Below are positions 7,159-16,087 of a stretch of DNA of 64,000 nucleotides, one piece after another (the stretch's first letter is position 1; each line of letters begins with the position of its first letter). Source of the DNA: PoT sp049331405 (lineage in GTDB: Bacteria; Planctomycetota; Planctomycetia; Isosphaerales; Isosphaeraceae). The notes under the pieces were generated by a model. The model saw only the letters and a program-made list of their open reading frames with translations. It was not told the DNA's origin and ran no database searches. Position numbers and translations under genes: made by a program. Location: NCBI RefSeq assembly GCF_049331405.1, contig NZ_CP186274.1:2604001-2668000 (forward strand). Reading direction: 5' to 3'.

Positions 7159-9231
7159 TCAGTTCGGCTTGGGGCGTCTCTGGCCTTTCTTCCCTCCGCC
7201 GGCCTTGGCCTTGTCGCGGGCGCTGGTGGCCTGCGGGCTCGCGGGGCCCCGGGCCTTGCCCCCGCCGGCGCCGGAACGCAACTGCATGATCCGGTCGCGG
7301 AGGGCGGCGGCACGCTCGAATTCGAGGTTCTCGGCGGCGACGAGCATCTCGGCCTCGAGTTCGTTGAGGTATTCCTCCGAGGCGTCGGTCTCCTCGTCGC
7401 GGCCGACGGCCTTGCGGGCCTCGGATTTGGCCTGGACCTCCTCCTCGATGCCGCGGCGGATCGCCTTCACGACCGACTCGGGCGTGATGTTATGTTCCTG
7501 GTTGTAGGCGAGCTGGAGGGCCCGTCGACGCAGGGTCTCGTCGAGCGCCTTCTGCATCGACTTCGTGACGTTGTCGGCATAGAGCACGACCTGGGCGTTG
7601 ACGTGCCTCGCCGCGCGGCCGATCGTCTGGATCAGCGAGGTCTCGCTCCGCAGGAAGCCTTCCTTGTCGGCATCGAGGATGCAAACCATCGAGACTTCGG
7701 GCAGGTCGAGCCCTTCACGCAGGAGGTTCACGCCGACGAGTGCGTCGAACAAGCCTTCGCGAAGCTCTCGCAGGATCGTCACGCGCTCGATGGCATCGAG
7801 TTCGGAGTGGAGCCACTTGCAGCGTAGCCCTTGCTCCTTGAGGAACCGCGAGAGGTCCTCGGCCAGCCGCTTGGTCAGGGTGGTGATGAGGACGCGCTCG
7901 CCGATCTCGGCCCGCTTCCTCACCTCGGCGAGGAGCGCGGGGACCTGGCCCCGGGCCGGCTCGATGCGGACCTCGGGGTCGAGGAGGCCGGTCGGCCGGA
8001 TGACCTGCTCGACGACCTCGCCCCCCGACATCTCGACCTCGTAGTCGCTGGGGGTCGCCGAGACGTAGAGCCGCTGGCCGAGCTTCTTCTCCCACTCGTC
8101 GAACCGCAGGGGGCGATTGTCGAGGGCACTCGGGAGGCGGAACCCGTGCTCGACCAGGGTGCTCTTGCGGCTGAAGTCCCCCGCGAACATCCCGCGCACC
8201 TGCGGGATCGAGACGTGCGACTCGTCGATGAAGAGCAGGCTCTTGGCCGGGAAGAAGTCGAGCAGGGTGTTCGGCGTCTCGCCGGGCTTCCGCCCCGAGA
8301 GGTGGCGGCTGTAGTTCTCGATCCCCGAGCAGTAGCCGGCCTCGAGCAGCATCTCGATGTCGTATCGGGTTCGGGCCTGGAGCCGCTGGGCCTCGAGCAA
8401 TTTCCCCTGATCCTTGAGGGTCTTGAGCCGCTCGTCCAGCTCCTCCTGGATCGACTCGACCGCCCCCTTGATGCGCTCCTCCGGCAGGACGAAGTGCTTC
8501 GCCGGATAAATATACATATCCAGCTTCTTCTCGAGGACGGAGCCGGTCAGCGGGTCGATGACGGCGAGGGTCTCGATCTCGTCGCCGAAGAGCTCGATCC
8601 GGTAGGCGACTTCCTCGTAGGCCGCCCAGACCTCGACCACGTCGCCGCGGACCCGGAACTTCCCGCGCTCGAAGGCGACGTCGTTGCGGTCGTACTGGAT
8701 GTCGACGAGCTTGAGCAGCATCTCGTCGCGGTCGATCGACTCCCCCACCTTGAGGGGGACCATCATCTTCTTGTAGTCCTCGGGCGAGCCGAGGCCGTAG
8801 ATGCTCGACACGCTGGAGACCACGATGACGTCGTTGCGGCTGACCAGGGCGCTCGTCGTGGCGAGGCGGAGGCGCTCGATCTCGTCGTTGATCGACGCAT
8901 CCTTCTCGATGTAGATGTCACGCTGGGGGATGTAGGCCTCGGGCTGGTAGTAGTCGTAATAGCTGACGAAGTAGCGGACGGCGTTGTGCGGGAAGAACTC
9001 CTTGAACTCCCCGTAGAGCTGGGCGGCGAGGGTCTTGTTGTGCGACATCACCAGCGTCGGCCGGTTGAGCCGGGCGATGACGTTGGCCATCGTGAAGGTC
9101 TTGCCCGAGCCGGTGACGCCGAGGAGCGTCTGATGGGGCCGCCCTTCGCGCAGGGCCTCGGTGAGTTGCTCGATGGCCTTGGGCTGATCGCCGGCCGGTT
9201 CGTACGGGGCTACCAATTGAAAGTCGGGCAT
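7159..9231 (-). CDS. uvrB: Excinuclease ABC subunit B
   Basis: 690 residues, typical length. UvrB is the damage-verifying helicase-like subunit of nucleotide excision repair; it is loaded by UvrA and recruits UvrC. Walker A GVTGSGKT lies at residues 38-45, the beta-hairpin YYDYYQPEAY near residue 100, the DEAD-type box IDESH near residue 345, and helicase motif VI QTIGRAARH near residue 550. A C-terminal UVR motif (EYLNELEAEMLVAAENLEFE) serves UvrC contact. A Gly/Lys-rich tail follows. The start is 15 bases after the stop of the ComEA-like gene, so the two are translationally close. uvrA is 34 kb away. Confidence 0.98.
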   Translation of the reverse strand: MPDFQLVAPYEPAGDQPKAIEQLTEALREGRPHQTLLGVTGSGKTFTMANVIARLNRPTLVMSHNKTLAAQLYGEFKEFFPHNAVRYFVSYYDYYQPEAYIPQRDIYIEKDASINDEIERLRLATTSALVSRNDVIVVSSVSSIYGLGSPEDYKKMMVPLKVGESIDRDEMLLKLVDIQYDRNDVAFERGKFRVRGDVVEVWAAYEEVAYRIELFGDEIETLAVIDPLTGSVLEKKLDMYIYPAKHFVLPEERIKGAVESIQEELDERLKTLKDQGKLLEAQRLQARTRYDIEMLLEAGYCSGIENYSRHLSGRKPGETPNTLLDFFPAKSLLFIDESHVSIPQVRGMFAGDFSRKSTLVEHGFRLPSALDNRPLRFDEWEKKLGQRLYVSATPSDYEVEMSGGEVVEQVIRPTGLLDPEVRIEPARGQVPALLAEVRKRAEIGERVLITTLTKRLAEDLSRFLKEQGLRCKWLHSELDAIERVTILRELREGLFDALVGVNLLREGLDLPEVSMVCILDADKEGFLRSETSLIQTIGRAARHVNAQVVLYADNVTKSMQKALDETLRRRALQLAYNQEHNITPESVVKAIRRGIEEEVQAKSEARKAVGRDEETDASEEYLNELEAEMLVAAENLEFERAAALRDRIMQLRSGAGGGKARGPASPQATSARDKAKAGGGKKGQRRPKPN

Positions 9232-9246
9232 ATTCGAGCGGTCCGC

Positions 9247-9648
9247 TCAGCCTTCGTTCGGAGTCTCGCCGGGAGGGGTGGGGCCGGACGCAGGCTCCCT
9301 CTCCCCCTCGACGGTGTCGATCCGCAGATATGGGCGTAGTGTCTCGAGGGTCGCCGGCCCGATCCCTCGGACCCTCCCCTCGAGTTCGTCGACCGATCGG
9401 AACGGGCTTTCCTCGCGCGCCTCGAGGATTCTGGCCACGAGCGCGGGCCCGACCTTGGGCAGGGCACCGAGCACCTCGGGCCGCGCCGTGTTCGGATCCA
9501 GGACGAGGCCGCTCGGCAACTCCGCCGGAGGCTCGTCCCTCGGCGCGAGCGTCAACAATGCCAGGGTCCCGGACGCCGCCAGGACGATCAGGACGCCCCT
9601 GACGGCCGAGGTCCACCCCCAGTGGGAATGGGGCGAGATCGAGGGCAT
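9247..9648 (-). CDS. ComEA-like helix-hairpin-helix protein
   Basis: About 133 residues from the ATG at 9646-9648, which has GGAGG 7 bases upstream; an in-frame ATG 18 bases earlier lacks this. A single membrane-spanning segment (GVLIVLAASGTLALLTLA) anchors the N-terminus. Residues of roughly 50-110 hold two helix-hairpin-helix units (LGALPKVGPALVARILEA and GRVRGIGPATLETLRPYL) that bind DNA backbone in the ComEA family. The tail is Pro/Gly/Glu-rich. ComEA binds incoming DNA during natural transformation; placement directly before uvrB makes a DNA-handling role possible. No other competence gene is visible, so the function is inferred only from the fold. Confidence 0.85.
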   Translation of the reverse strand: MPSISPHSHWGWTSAVRGVLIVLAASGTLALLTLAPRDEPPAELPSGLVLDPNTARPEVLGALPKVGPALVARILEAREESPFRSVDELEGRVRGIGPATLETLRPYLRIDTVEGEREPASGPTPPGETPNEG

Positions 9649-10049
9649 TGAAGTCCTCCCTGACACCCGGATTTGGGAGTCACGTGTTCACTCTAACCTC
9701 TAGGATAACCCAGCCCCGCCACCCCACTCAAGTGCGCAACCGCGATACCCGCCACCGCCATTCGGGGAGAAATTAGGCAAATTACATCAACTCGTTCTAG
9801 AGTTGGGTGCTGCTCATCCAGGACAAGGTACGAGGAAATCTCTGCGCGAATTTGCATTATTCTGATAAATTAGGTAATTTAGAGGACTGTTACGGCGGTA
9901 TGTGACGAGTGAGTTCGTGCCGAAGGCGATAGCATCCGGATCAAGAATCCCGAGTGTTTCACGAACCTGGATGCGTAAAGATAAGCAAGGGGCCGATCTC
10001 GGCAGCCTGGCGAGCCTGCCCGTAACGTGGTGGTTCGAGGAGCGCATCG
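9649..10049. promoter_or_regulatory. Divergent intergenic region before the Wsp-like operon, with a candidate promoter
   Basis: About 400 bases, AT-rich in its centre, between the minus-strand HhH gene and the plus-strand chemosensory operon. The best promoter for the operon is TTGCAT at 9852-9857 and TAATTT at 9875-9880 with a 17-base spacer. A small hairpin CAACTC/GAGTTG lies near 9788-9805. No gene seen. Confidence 0.4.
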
Positions 10050-11396
10050 ATGAAGCGGCTTGGGATGTGGATCATCGGTGGCCTCCTCCTGATCGGGGCC
10101 ATCGGCTTCTTGCTCAAGAATTTCTCGGGGACGGGGAAGCCGATCGTCGTCGGCATCCTGCACTCGCAGACCGGCCCGATGGAGATCAGTGAGAAGTCGA
10201 TGATCGACGCCGAGGTGATGGCGCTCGAGGAGATCAACGCCCAGGGGGGGCTCCTCGGGCGCAAGGTCGAGTGGGTCATCGCCGACGGGCGTTCGGACTG
10301 GCAGTACTACGCCCAGCAGGCCGAGAGGCTGATCAAGGAAGACCACGTGGCGGTGATCTTCGGCTGCTGGACCTCGGCCAGCCGGAAGATGGTGATGCCG
10401 GTGGTCGAGGCGAACAACCACCTCCTGATGTATCCGATGGCATACGAAGGGCTGGAGCAATCCCCCAACATCGTCTACACCGGCGCCGCCCCGAATCAGC
10501 AGATCATCCCGACGGTGAAGTGGAGCTACGACACGCTGAAGGCCAGGAAATTCTTCCTGGTCGGCTCCGACTACGTCTGGCCGCGCGCGGTGAACGCCAT
10601 CGTCAAGGACCAGCTCAAGGCCCTGGGGGCAGAGCTCGTCGGCGAGGAATACATCTTCTTCGGCAGTTCCGACGTCGACGACGTCATCGCCAAGATCAAG
10701 GCGGCCAAGCCCGACGTGATCCTGAGCGCGGTGGTGGGCGAGACGAACCTGCCTTTCTATGACCACCTCCGACGCGCCGGCATCCGGCCCGAGCAGACCC
10801 CGGTGATCTCCTTCAGCATGGCCGAGGATGAGCTCCGGAAGATGTCGAAGAAGGACATGGTCGGGAACTACTCGGCCTGGAACTACTTCCAGAGCATCGA
10901 ACGCAAGGAGAATCAGGAGTTCGTCAAGCGGTTCCAGAAGCGATATGGCGCCGACCGCGTGACGAGCGACGTGATCACGGCCGCCTACAATAGCGTGCTC
11001 CTCTGGGCCCAGGCCGTGCGAGAGGCGGAGACGGACGACATCAAGACCGTGCGTCGTTTCATCCTCCGCCAGAGCCTGAACGCCCCCGAGGGGGTCGTCT
11101 CAGTGGACCCCGAGACTCAGCACACCTGGCGGCCGGTCTACATCGCCAGGATCGGCTCCGACGGCCAGTTCGAGATCGTCTGGACCTCGGAGAAGCCGGT
11201 CCGCCCGATCCCCTATCCGATCTCCCGCTCGAAGTCGGAGTGGGAGCAGTTCCTGAACGACATGCATAAGGAATGGGGCGGTTGGGCCAACCCCAAGAAG
11301 TCTGTGAGCCCCTTGCCGGGTTCGACCCCAGCCCCGGCCTCGACGCCCCCGGCTACCTCGACTCCGCCCGCTCCGACGCCGGCGCCTGCCGGCTGA
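10050..11396 (+). CDS. Membrane-anchored amide/urea-type (UrtA/AmiC-like) periplasmic binding protein
   Basis: 448 residues from an ATG with GAGGAG 8 bases upstream. A hydrophobic segment (IIGGLLLIGAIGFLL, residues 8-22) lacks an obvious cleavage site, so the protein is probably tethered by an uncleaved anchor. The body is a type I periplasmic-binding fold of the urea/short-chain-amide family: VGILHSQTGPMEISEKS, then EEINAQGGLLGRKVEWV, VIFGCWTSASRK and QQIIPTVKWS. A Pro/Thr/Ala-rich tail ends it. No permease or ATPase for it is nearby. The MCP of the Wsp-like operon starts 73 bases later on the same strand, so it is more likely a sensory ligand-binding protein than a transporter component. 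The ligand is unknown. Confidence 0.85.
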   Translation: MKRLGMWIIGGLLLIGAIGFLLKNFSGTGKPIVVGILHSQTGPMEISEKSMIDAEVMALEEINAQGGLLGRKVEWVIADGRSDWQYYAQQAERLIKEDHVAVIFGCWTSASRKMVMPVVEANNHLLMYPMAYEGLEQSPNIVYTGAAPNQQIIPTVKWSYDTLKARKFFLVGSDYVWPRAVNAIVKDQLKALGAELVGEEYIFFGSSDVDDVIAKIKAAKPDVILSAVVGETNLPFYDHLRRAGIRPEQTPVISFSMAEDELRKMSKKDMVGNYSAWNYFQSIERKENQEFVKRFQKRYGADRVTSDVITAAYNSVLLWAQAVREAETDDIKTVRRFILRQSLNAPEGVVSVDPETQHTWRPVYIARIGSDGQFEIVWTSEKPVRPIPYPISRSKSEWEQFLNDMHKEWGGWANPKKSVSPLPGSTPAPASTPPATSTPPAPTPAPAG

Positions 11397-11469
11397 TCGA
11401 TCGGTTCACCATCGACCGCTCCAGACCCAGAACGACCCCCATGCTCTCGATGCGGTGGAACGAACACCC

Positions 11470-13527
11470 ATGATGACTCCGCGGCAGTGGCTCACCCATC
11501 GTACGATCGTCGGCCGGCTCCTTTTCTGGTTCCTGGCGATCGCCCTGGTCCCCTGCGGCATCCTGACAGGGGTGCTCACCTGGCTCTCCAGCGGAGTGCT
11601 GGAACGCTCGATCCGCCGGGAACTCATGGTGATCTCCGAGGCGAGGGCCGCGTCCCTCGAGAGCTTCGCCGTCGAGCGGATCCGGGGCGTGACGGCGCTG
11701 GCCCGCTCGAGGACGATGCTCCTGGCGAGCACCGACTTCGCCGAGGCGATCAAGGGTGGGGTCAATTCCCCGGCCTATCAGAAGGTCGAGGCCGAATACC
11801 GGCCGGTCCTGACCTATATGGCTGATGCCTTCGAATATCCCAACTTCTACCTCTTCACCCCCGACGGCGACCTGCTCTTCCGGCTCCACGAGGACCTGGA
11901 CGTCGGCCAGTCGCTCCGCACGGGCCCCTTGAAGGATACCGAGTTCGCCGCGGTCTTCGACCGCTCCCGGACCCTGCTCCAGTCGGACATGTCCGACTAT
12001 CAGCAGTATCCCGGCCTGAAGGATCCGGCCATCTTCATCGCGAGCCCGGTGCTGGATCCTTCCGGCAAGGTCCTCGGTGTGATCGTCTATCAGATCAACA
12101 ACGAGCAGATCTACCAGACGATGGATGACTACACCGGCCTGGGAGAGACCGGGGAATGCGTGGTCGCCACGCGGGCCGATAACGCGGTGACGATCGCCAC
12201 ACCGACCCGCTTCGACCGGGGCGCGGCCTTCCATCGAACCATCATCATGGGGGACGAAAAGTCCCAGGGCCTCCAGCTGGGGTCGCAAGGGCAGAGGGGC
12301 TACGGCCTCTCCATCGATTACCGGGGGGTCGAGACCGTGGCCGTCTGGACCTATATCCCCTCCTTCCGCTGGGGGATGGTCGTCAAGCAGGACCTGAGCG
12401 AGGCCTATCAGCCGATCGCCCGCCAGCGCGGGGCGGGGATCGCGCTGCTGATCATCGGCGGGCTCACGGTCATCTTCGTGGCCAGGTCCGTGGCCAGGAC
12501 GCTCTCGAGGCCCGTCCAGGACGCCGCCCAGGTGGCGATCCGGGTCGCGGCCGGCGACCTGACCGCCCAGATCAGCGAGAAGGCCACGGGCGAGCCGGGG
12601 CAATTGCTCGAGGCCATCGACACCATGACCGAGTACCTGCGTTCGCTGATCGGCCGGATCCAGAAGTCGAGCGTAGGCCTGATGTCGACCGCGACCGAAA
12701 TCGCGGCGACGTCGAGGCAGCAGGAGCAGACCGTCAACGAGTATGGCGCCTCGATGCACCAGGCGGTGGCGGCCGTCCGGCAGATCTCGGCGACGAGCCA
12801 GGAGCTGCTCAAGACGATGAACGCCGTCAGCTCGGTCGCCGAGCAAACCGCGGGGATGGCCTCTTCCGGCCAGGAAAGCCTATCCGGCATGGACAGGACG
12901 ATGCGGAACCTCGCCGACTCGACCAGCTCGATCGGATCGAAGCTCTCGGTCATCAGCGAGCGGGCCGGGAACATCAACCTGGTGGTGACCACGATCACCA
13001 AGGTGGCCGACCAGACGAACCTCCTCTCCATCAATGCGGCGATCGAGGCCGAGAAGGCCGGCGAATATGGCCTAGGCTTCCTTGTCGTCGCCCGAGAAAT
13101 CCGACGCCTGGCCGACCAGACGGCCGTCGCAACGCTCGACATCGAGCGTATGGTCAAGGAGATGCAGTACAGCGTCTCGGCCGGCGTGATGGAGATGGAC
13201 AAGTTCAGCGAGCAGGTCCGGCAAGGCGTGGGAGAGGTGCATCACATCAGCGAGCAGCTCGGCCAGATCATTACGGCCGTCCAGGCGCTCACCTCCCGGT
13301 TCGACCAGGTGAACGAAGGGATGAGAGCCCAGTCGCAGGGGGCCGAGCAGATCCGCGAGGCGATGGTCCGCCTCAGCGAAGGTGCCAACCAGACCGCCAG
13401 CTCGCTCCGCGAGTTCAACGAGGCGAACGCGCATTTGCGGGAGGCGGTCCACGGTTTGAAAGAAGAAGTCTCCGGCTTCACGCTCCCCTCGAACGATTCC
13501 GGCCGGCCGTACGGGGACGAGAGCTGA
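11470..13527 (+). CDS. Methyl-accepting chemotaxis protein, WspA position
   Basis: About 685 residues, taking the ATG at 11470 after GGTGGA rather than the in-frame GTG at 11455. The order is: transmembrane segment (LLFWFLAIALVPCGIL, near residue 16), a large periplasmic sensor of about 270 residues that looks like a double Cache domain (contains FEYPNFYLFTPDGDLLFRL), a second membrane segment (GAGIALLIIGGLTVIFVA, near residue 316), HAMP, and a cytoplasmic coiled coil with the conserved hairpin tip KVADQTNLLSINAAIEAEKA. The tip binds CheA and CheW. No C-terminal CheR-tethering pentapeptide is seen, as in Wsp systems. First signalling gene of the operon; it probably reads the adjacent binding protein or a small ligand directly. 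Confidence 0.93.
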   Translation: MMTPRQWLTHRTIVGRLLFWFLAIALVPCGILTGVLTWLSSGVLERSIRRELMVISEARAASLESFAVERIRGVTALARSRTMLLASTDFAEAIKGGVNSPAYQKVEAEYRPVLTYMADAFEYPNFYLFTPDGDLLFRLHEDLDVGQSLRTGPLKDTEFAAVFDRSRTLLQSDMSDYQQYPGLKDPAIFIASPVLDPSGKVLGVIVYQINNEQIYQTMDDYTGLGETGECVVATRADNAVTIATPTRFDRGAAFHRTIIMGDEKSQGLQLGSQGQRGYGLSIDYRGVETVAVWTYIPSFRWGMVVKQDLSEAYQPIARQRGAGIALLIIGGLTVIFVARSVARTLSRPVQDAAQVAIRVAAGDLTAQISEKATGEPGQLLEAIDTMTEYLRSLIGRIQKSSVGLMSTATEIAATSRQQEQTVNEYGASMHQAVAAVRQISATSQELLKTMNAVSSVAEQTAGMASSGQESLSGMDRTMRNLADSTSSIGSKLSVISERAGNINLVVTTITKVADQTNLLSINAAIEAEKAGEYGLGFLVVAREIRRLADQTAVATLDIERMVKEMQYSVSAGVMEMDKFSEQVRQGVGEVHHISEQLGQIITAVQALTSRFDQVNEGMRAQSQGAEQIREAMVRLSEGANQTASSLREFNEANAHLREAVHGLKEEVSGFTLPSNDSGRPYGDES

Positions 13528-13605
13528 TCCGAGGATGAGCAGGGCAGGGCGGAGTGGTTACAAAGCCGCCGGACCGATCGGGATCGTCTTCATCGCGAGG
13601 ATTGC

Positions 13606-14070
13606 ATGCTCTTGCTGACCTTCCGAGTCGCCAAAGACGCCTACGCCGTCGACGCCTCGCAGGTCGTCGAGGTCGTGCCCAGGGTGAGCCTGCGGGCCGT
13701 ACCGCATTCGCCCCCGTACCTCGCGGGCATGTTCCACTATCGAGACACGATCGCGCCGGTGGTCGACCTGAGCGTGCTCATGGGGGCGGGGCGTTGCTCC
13801 AACCGCCTGAGCACGCGGATCATCCTCGTCCAGGCCCCCGTGGCCGGGCGGGCCCAGGCACTGCTCGGCCTGATGGCAGAGCGGGTCGACGACCTGAGGT
13901 CGGTCACGAAGGAGCAGGCCGTCTTCCCGGCGATGCCCATGCCCGACGCCCCTTACCTCGGGCCGATCATCCAGTCGGACGACCTGCTCGTCCAGATGAT
14001 TGCCGTCGATCGCGTCATCCCCGATACCCTTCGCAATGCGCTCGTCGTCGAGACGTCGGAGGCACGATGA
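13606..14070 (+). CDS. cheW: CheW-like coupling protein, WspB type
   Basis: 154 residues, a single CheW domain (MLLLTFRVAKDAYAVDASQV at the start, then AGMFHYRDTIAPVVDLSVLM). CheW bridges receptor and CheA kinase in the signalling array. The N-terminus resembles WspB of Pseudomonas from memory. GAGGA precedes the start by a few bases. The gene ends in ATGA, its stop overlapping the start of cheR by 4 bases, which implies translational coupling. Confidence 0.92.
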   Translation: MLLLTFRVAKDAYAVDASQVVEVVPRVSLRAVPHSPPYLAGMFHYRDTIAPVVDLSVLMGAGRCSNRLSTRIILVQAPVAGRAQALLGLMAERVDDLRSVTKEQAVFPAMPMPDAPYLGPIIQSDDLLVQMIAVDRVIPDTLRNALVVETSEAR

Positions 14071-15380
14071 TGTGGCAGGAAGACTTCGAGGGGGTGTTGC
14101 GCGACGCGATCGGGCTAGACCCCGAGACCGTGGGCGCCGGCGTCATCCGCAAGGCGTATGAGACGCGGATGGCCGACCTGGGCCTCAAGGACGTCGGCAG
14201 CTACCTCACCCTCGTCCGACAGCCCGGGGATGAGCTCCAGGCCCTGATCGAGGAGGTAGTCATACCCGAGAGCTGGTTCTTCCGCGACAGCCAGCCATTC
14301 TCGCTCCTCCAGCGCCTCGCCAGGGAGCGCTGGCTCCATACACCGAACGCGGCGACCCTCCGGGTCCTCAGCCTCCCATGCGCGCGAGGGGAGGAACCCT
14401 ACTCGGTCGCGATGGCCCTGCTCGAGATCGGGATGGAGCCGGGACGCTTCGAGATCGACGCCGTCGACGTCAGCCAGCGCAGCGTCGATCGCGCCCGACG
14501 CGGGATTTATGGGGTCAACGCCTTCCGGGGGAACGACCAGCCGTTCCGCAAGCGTTATTTCCGCCCGCTCGGCACAGGCTTCGAGATCGATCCAGCGGTC
14601 AAGGCGGCCGTCCGGTTCCACTGCGGCAACCTCGTCGATCCGCTGCTCCTGGGCGGCTGCGTCCCTTACGACTTCATCTTCTTCCGCAACCTCCTGATCT
14701 ATCTCGACGTCCCGACCCGGAAGCAGGCGATCCGGACGCTCGACCGCCTGCTCGGGGCCTCGGGGATCCTCTTCTCGGGGCACGCCGAGTCCCTGTCCGG
14801 TTACTGGCCGGCGCTCGTCCCCATGGCCGACGTCGGGACGTTCGCCTATCGACGCATGACCGAGCAGGATCGCGTCGTCCCTTTCCATGACCTGCTCGAT
14901 CCCCCTCGGATCAAGGCCATCCCCGCCCCGGCAAGGCCCCGAGAGATCCGCTTCACCCCGGGCCCGGCCCCCGTGGCGCCGCCGGCCGCCTTGACGTCGA
15001 GGCCGCACGTCGCGATCACGACCACCGCCCCACCAACCCCGGCCCGGCGGACGACCCCCGCGCCTTGCCCGCTCCTGGAGCGGGCGTCGGAGCTCGCCAA
15101 TCAGAGGCAATACGACGCGGCGATCTCGCTCTGCGAGCGCGCCCAGCGTGAGTCGGGGCAGACGGCCGATTCTTACTACCTGATGGGCATGATCCAGCAG
15201 GCGGCGAGCCGTCCGGCCCTGGCAGAGGTCGCCTTCAACAAGGCGGTCTATCTCGACGGCCAGCACGACGAGGCGCTCCTGGCCCTGGCGCTGCTGGCCC
15301 AGCGCCGGGGGGATGTCGCCGCGGCCGAGGGCCTGCGCAAGCGGGCTGATCGCGCCTCGCAGAGGAAGGGCAAGTCATGA
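14067..15380 (+). CDS. cheR: CheR-type receptor methyltransferase with C-terminal TPR, WspC type
   Basis: 437 residues. The start is set at ATGATG overlapping the cheW stop; the open frame extends upstream only as a shadow of cheW. Residues 1-260 are the CheR fold: SAM-binding loop LPCARGEEPYSVAM, VDVSQRSVDRARRGIYG, and the FFRNLLIYLD motif of the active site. It transfers methyl from S-adenosylmethionine to receptor glutamates for adaptation. A Pro/Ala/Thr-rich linker leads to a TPR tail (ERASELANQRQYDAAISLCE and two more helical pairs). CheR with TPR is characteristic of WspC. Stop and next start overlap as ATGA. Confidence 0.94.
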   Translation: MMWQEDFEGVLRDAIGLDPETVGAGVIRKAYETRMADLGLKDVGSYLTLVRQPGDELQALIEEVVIPESWFFRDSQPFSLLQRLARERWLHTPNAATLRVLSLPCARGEEPYSVAMALLEIGMEPGRFEIDAVDVSQRSVDRARRGIYGVNAFRGNDQPFRKRYFRPLGTGFEIDPAVKAAVRFHCGNLVDPLLLGGCVPYDFIFFRNLLIYLDVPTRKQAIRTLDRLLGASGILFSGHAESLSGYWPALVPMADVGTFAYRRMTEQDRVVPFHDLLDPPRIKAIPAPARPREIRFTPGPAPVAPPAALTSRPHVAITTTAPPTPARRTTPAPCPLLERASELANQRQYDAAISLCERAQRESGQTADSYYLMGMIQQAASRPALAEVAFNKAVYLDGQHDEALLALALLAQRRGDVAAAEGLRKRADRASQRKGKS

Positions 15381-16087
15381 GCACGGCCAACGCCAACTCC
15401 CTGACCTCGCTGCCGATGGCGGACGACTGCTGGCGCAAGATCGGGATCAGCGGCGATCGATCATGCCCCGAGCTCCAGACCTACATCCACTGCCGGAGCT
15501 GCCCCGTCTATTCCAGGGCGGCGCGGACGTTCTTCGATCGCGAGGCCCCCGAGGGCTACCTCGAGGAGTGGACGCGCCTGCTCTCCCGCGAGAAGCAGGT
15601 CGTCGATTCCGACTCGCTATCCGTCCTGATCTTCCGGCTCTCGGGGGAATGGCTGGCGCTGCCGACTCGCCTGATGTCGGAGGTGACGCACCCCCGGCCC
15701 GTCCATCGGGTCCCGCATCGGAGCAACGAGAGCCTGCTCGGCCTGGTTAGCATCCGGGGCCAGTTGCAGCTCTGCGTCTCGATGCACGGCATGCTCGGCG
15801 TGGCCCCGCTTGCCGGCAATGAGGCCGACGCCTTGCCGGGCGACGTTACGGGCAAGATGATCCACCCCAGGCTGATCGTGCTCGAAAGAAAAGGACAGCG
15901 GTGGGTCTTCCCGGCCGATGATGTTCGTGGGGTCGCGAGGATCCCTCGCGGCGAGTTCCAGACCGTCCCGTCGACCCTGACCAGGGTGAGCAGCTTCAGT
16001 CAGGCCGTCTTCCCCTGGAACACGCATATCGTGGGCCTGCTGGACGACGAACGAGTCCTCTTGGCCCTCCGGAGCCTGGGATTGTGA
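15377..16087 (+). CDS. cheW: CheW-like protein with cysteine-rich N-terminus, WspD type
   Basis: 236 residues. Before the CheW domain there is a Cys-rich leader, DDCWRKIGISGDRSCPEL then IHCRSCPVYS, near residues 16-45. This leader is what distinguishes WspD from ordinary CheW in Pseudomonas, as far as I recall the family. Four cysteines could bind metal or a redox centre, though this is inference. The CheW part has LIFRLSGEWLALPTRLMSEV and VSIRGQLQLCVSM. Coupled by 4-base overlaps to cheR before it and cheA after it. Confidence 0.92.
   Translation: MSTANANSLTSLPMADDCWRKIGISGDRSCPELQTYIHCRSCPVYSRAARTFFDREAPEGYLEEWTRLLSREKQVVDSDSLSVLIFRLSGEWLALPTRLMSEVTHPRPVHRVPHRSNESLLGLVSIRGQLQLCVSMHGMLGVAPLAGNEADALPGDVTGKMIHPRLIVLERKGQRWVFPADDVRGVARIPRGEFQTVPSTLTRVSSFSQAVFPWNTHIVGLLDDERVLLALRSLGL

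Noticed and set aside
9867..9880. The 10-mer AAATTAGGTA near the Wsp-like promoter, with its reverse complement in the AT-rich stretch before nusB
   Set aside because: Two copies of an AT-rich 10-mer in AT-rich intergenic DNA can occur by chance; no surrounding similarity was seen.
11981..11998. Perfect 18-bp palindrome AGTCGGACATGTCCGACT inside the MCP gene of cluster 1
   Set aside because: It lies within a well-conserved coding stretch and can be explained by the codons for QSDMSD; no second copy or promoter is nearby.
14378..14890. Additional frames inside the chemosensory genes
   Set aside because: They are alternative-frame shadows of strongly supported CheR and CheA coding regions, as is typical of high-GC DNA.
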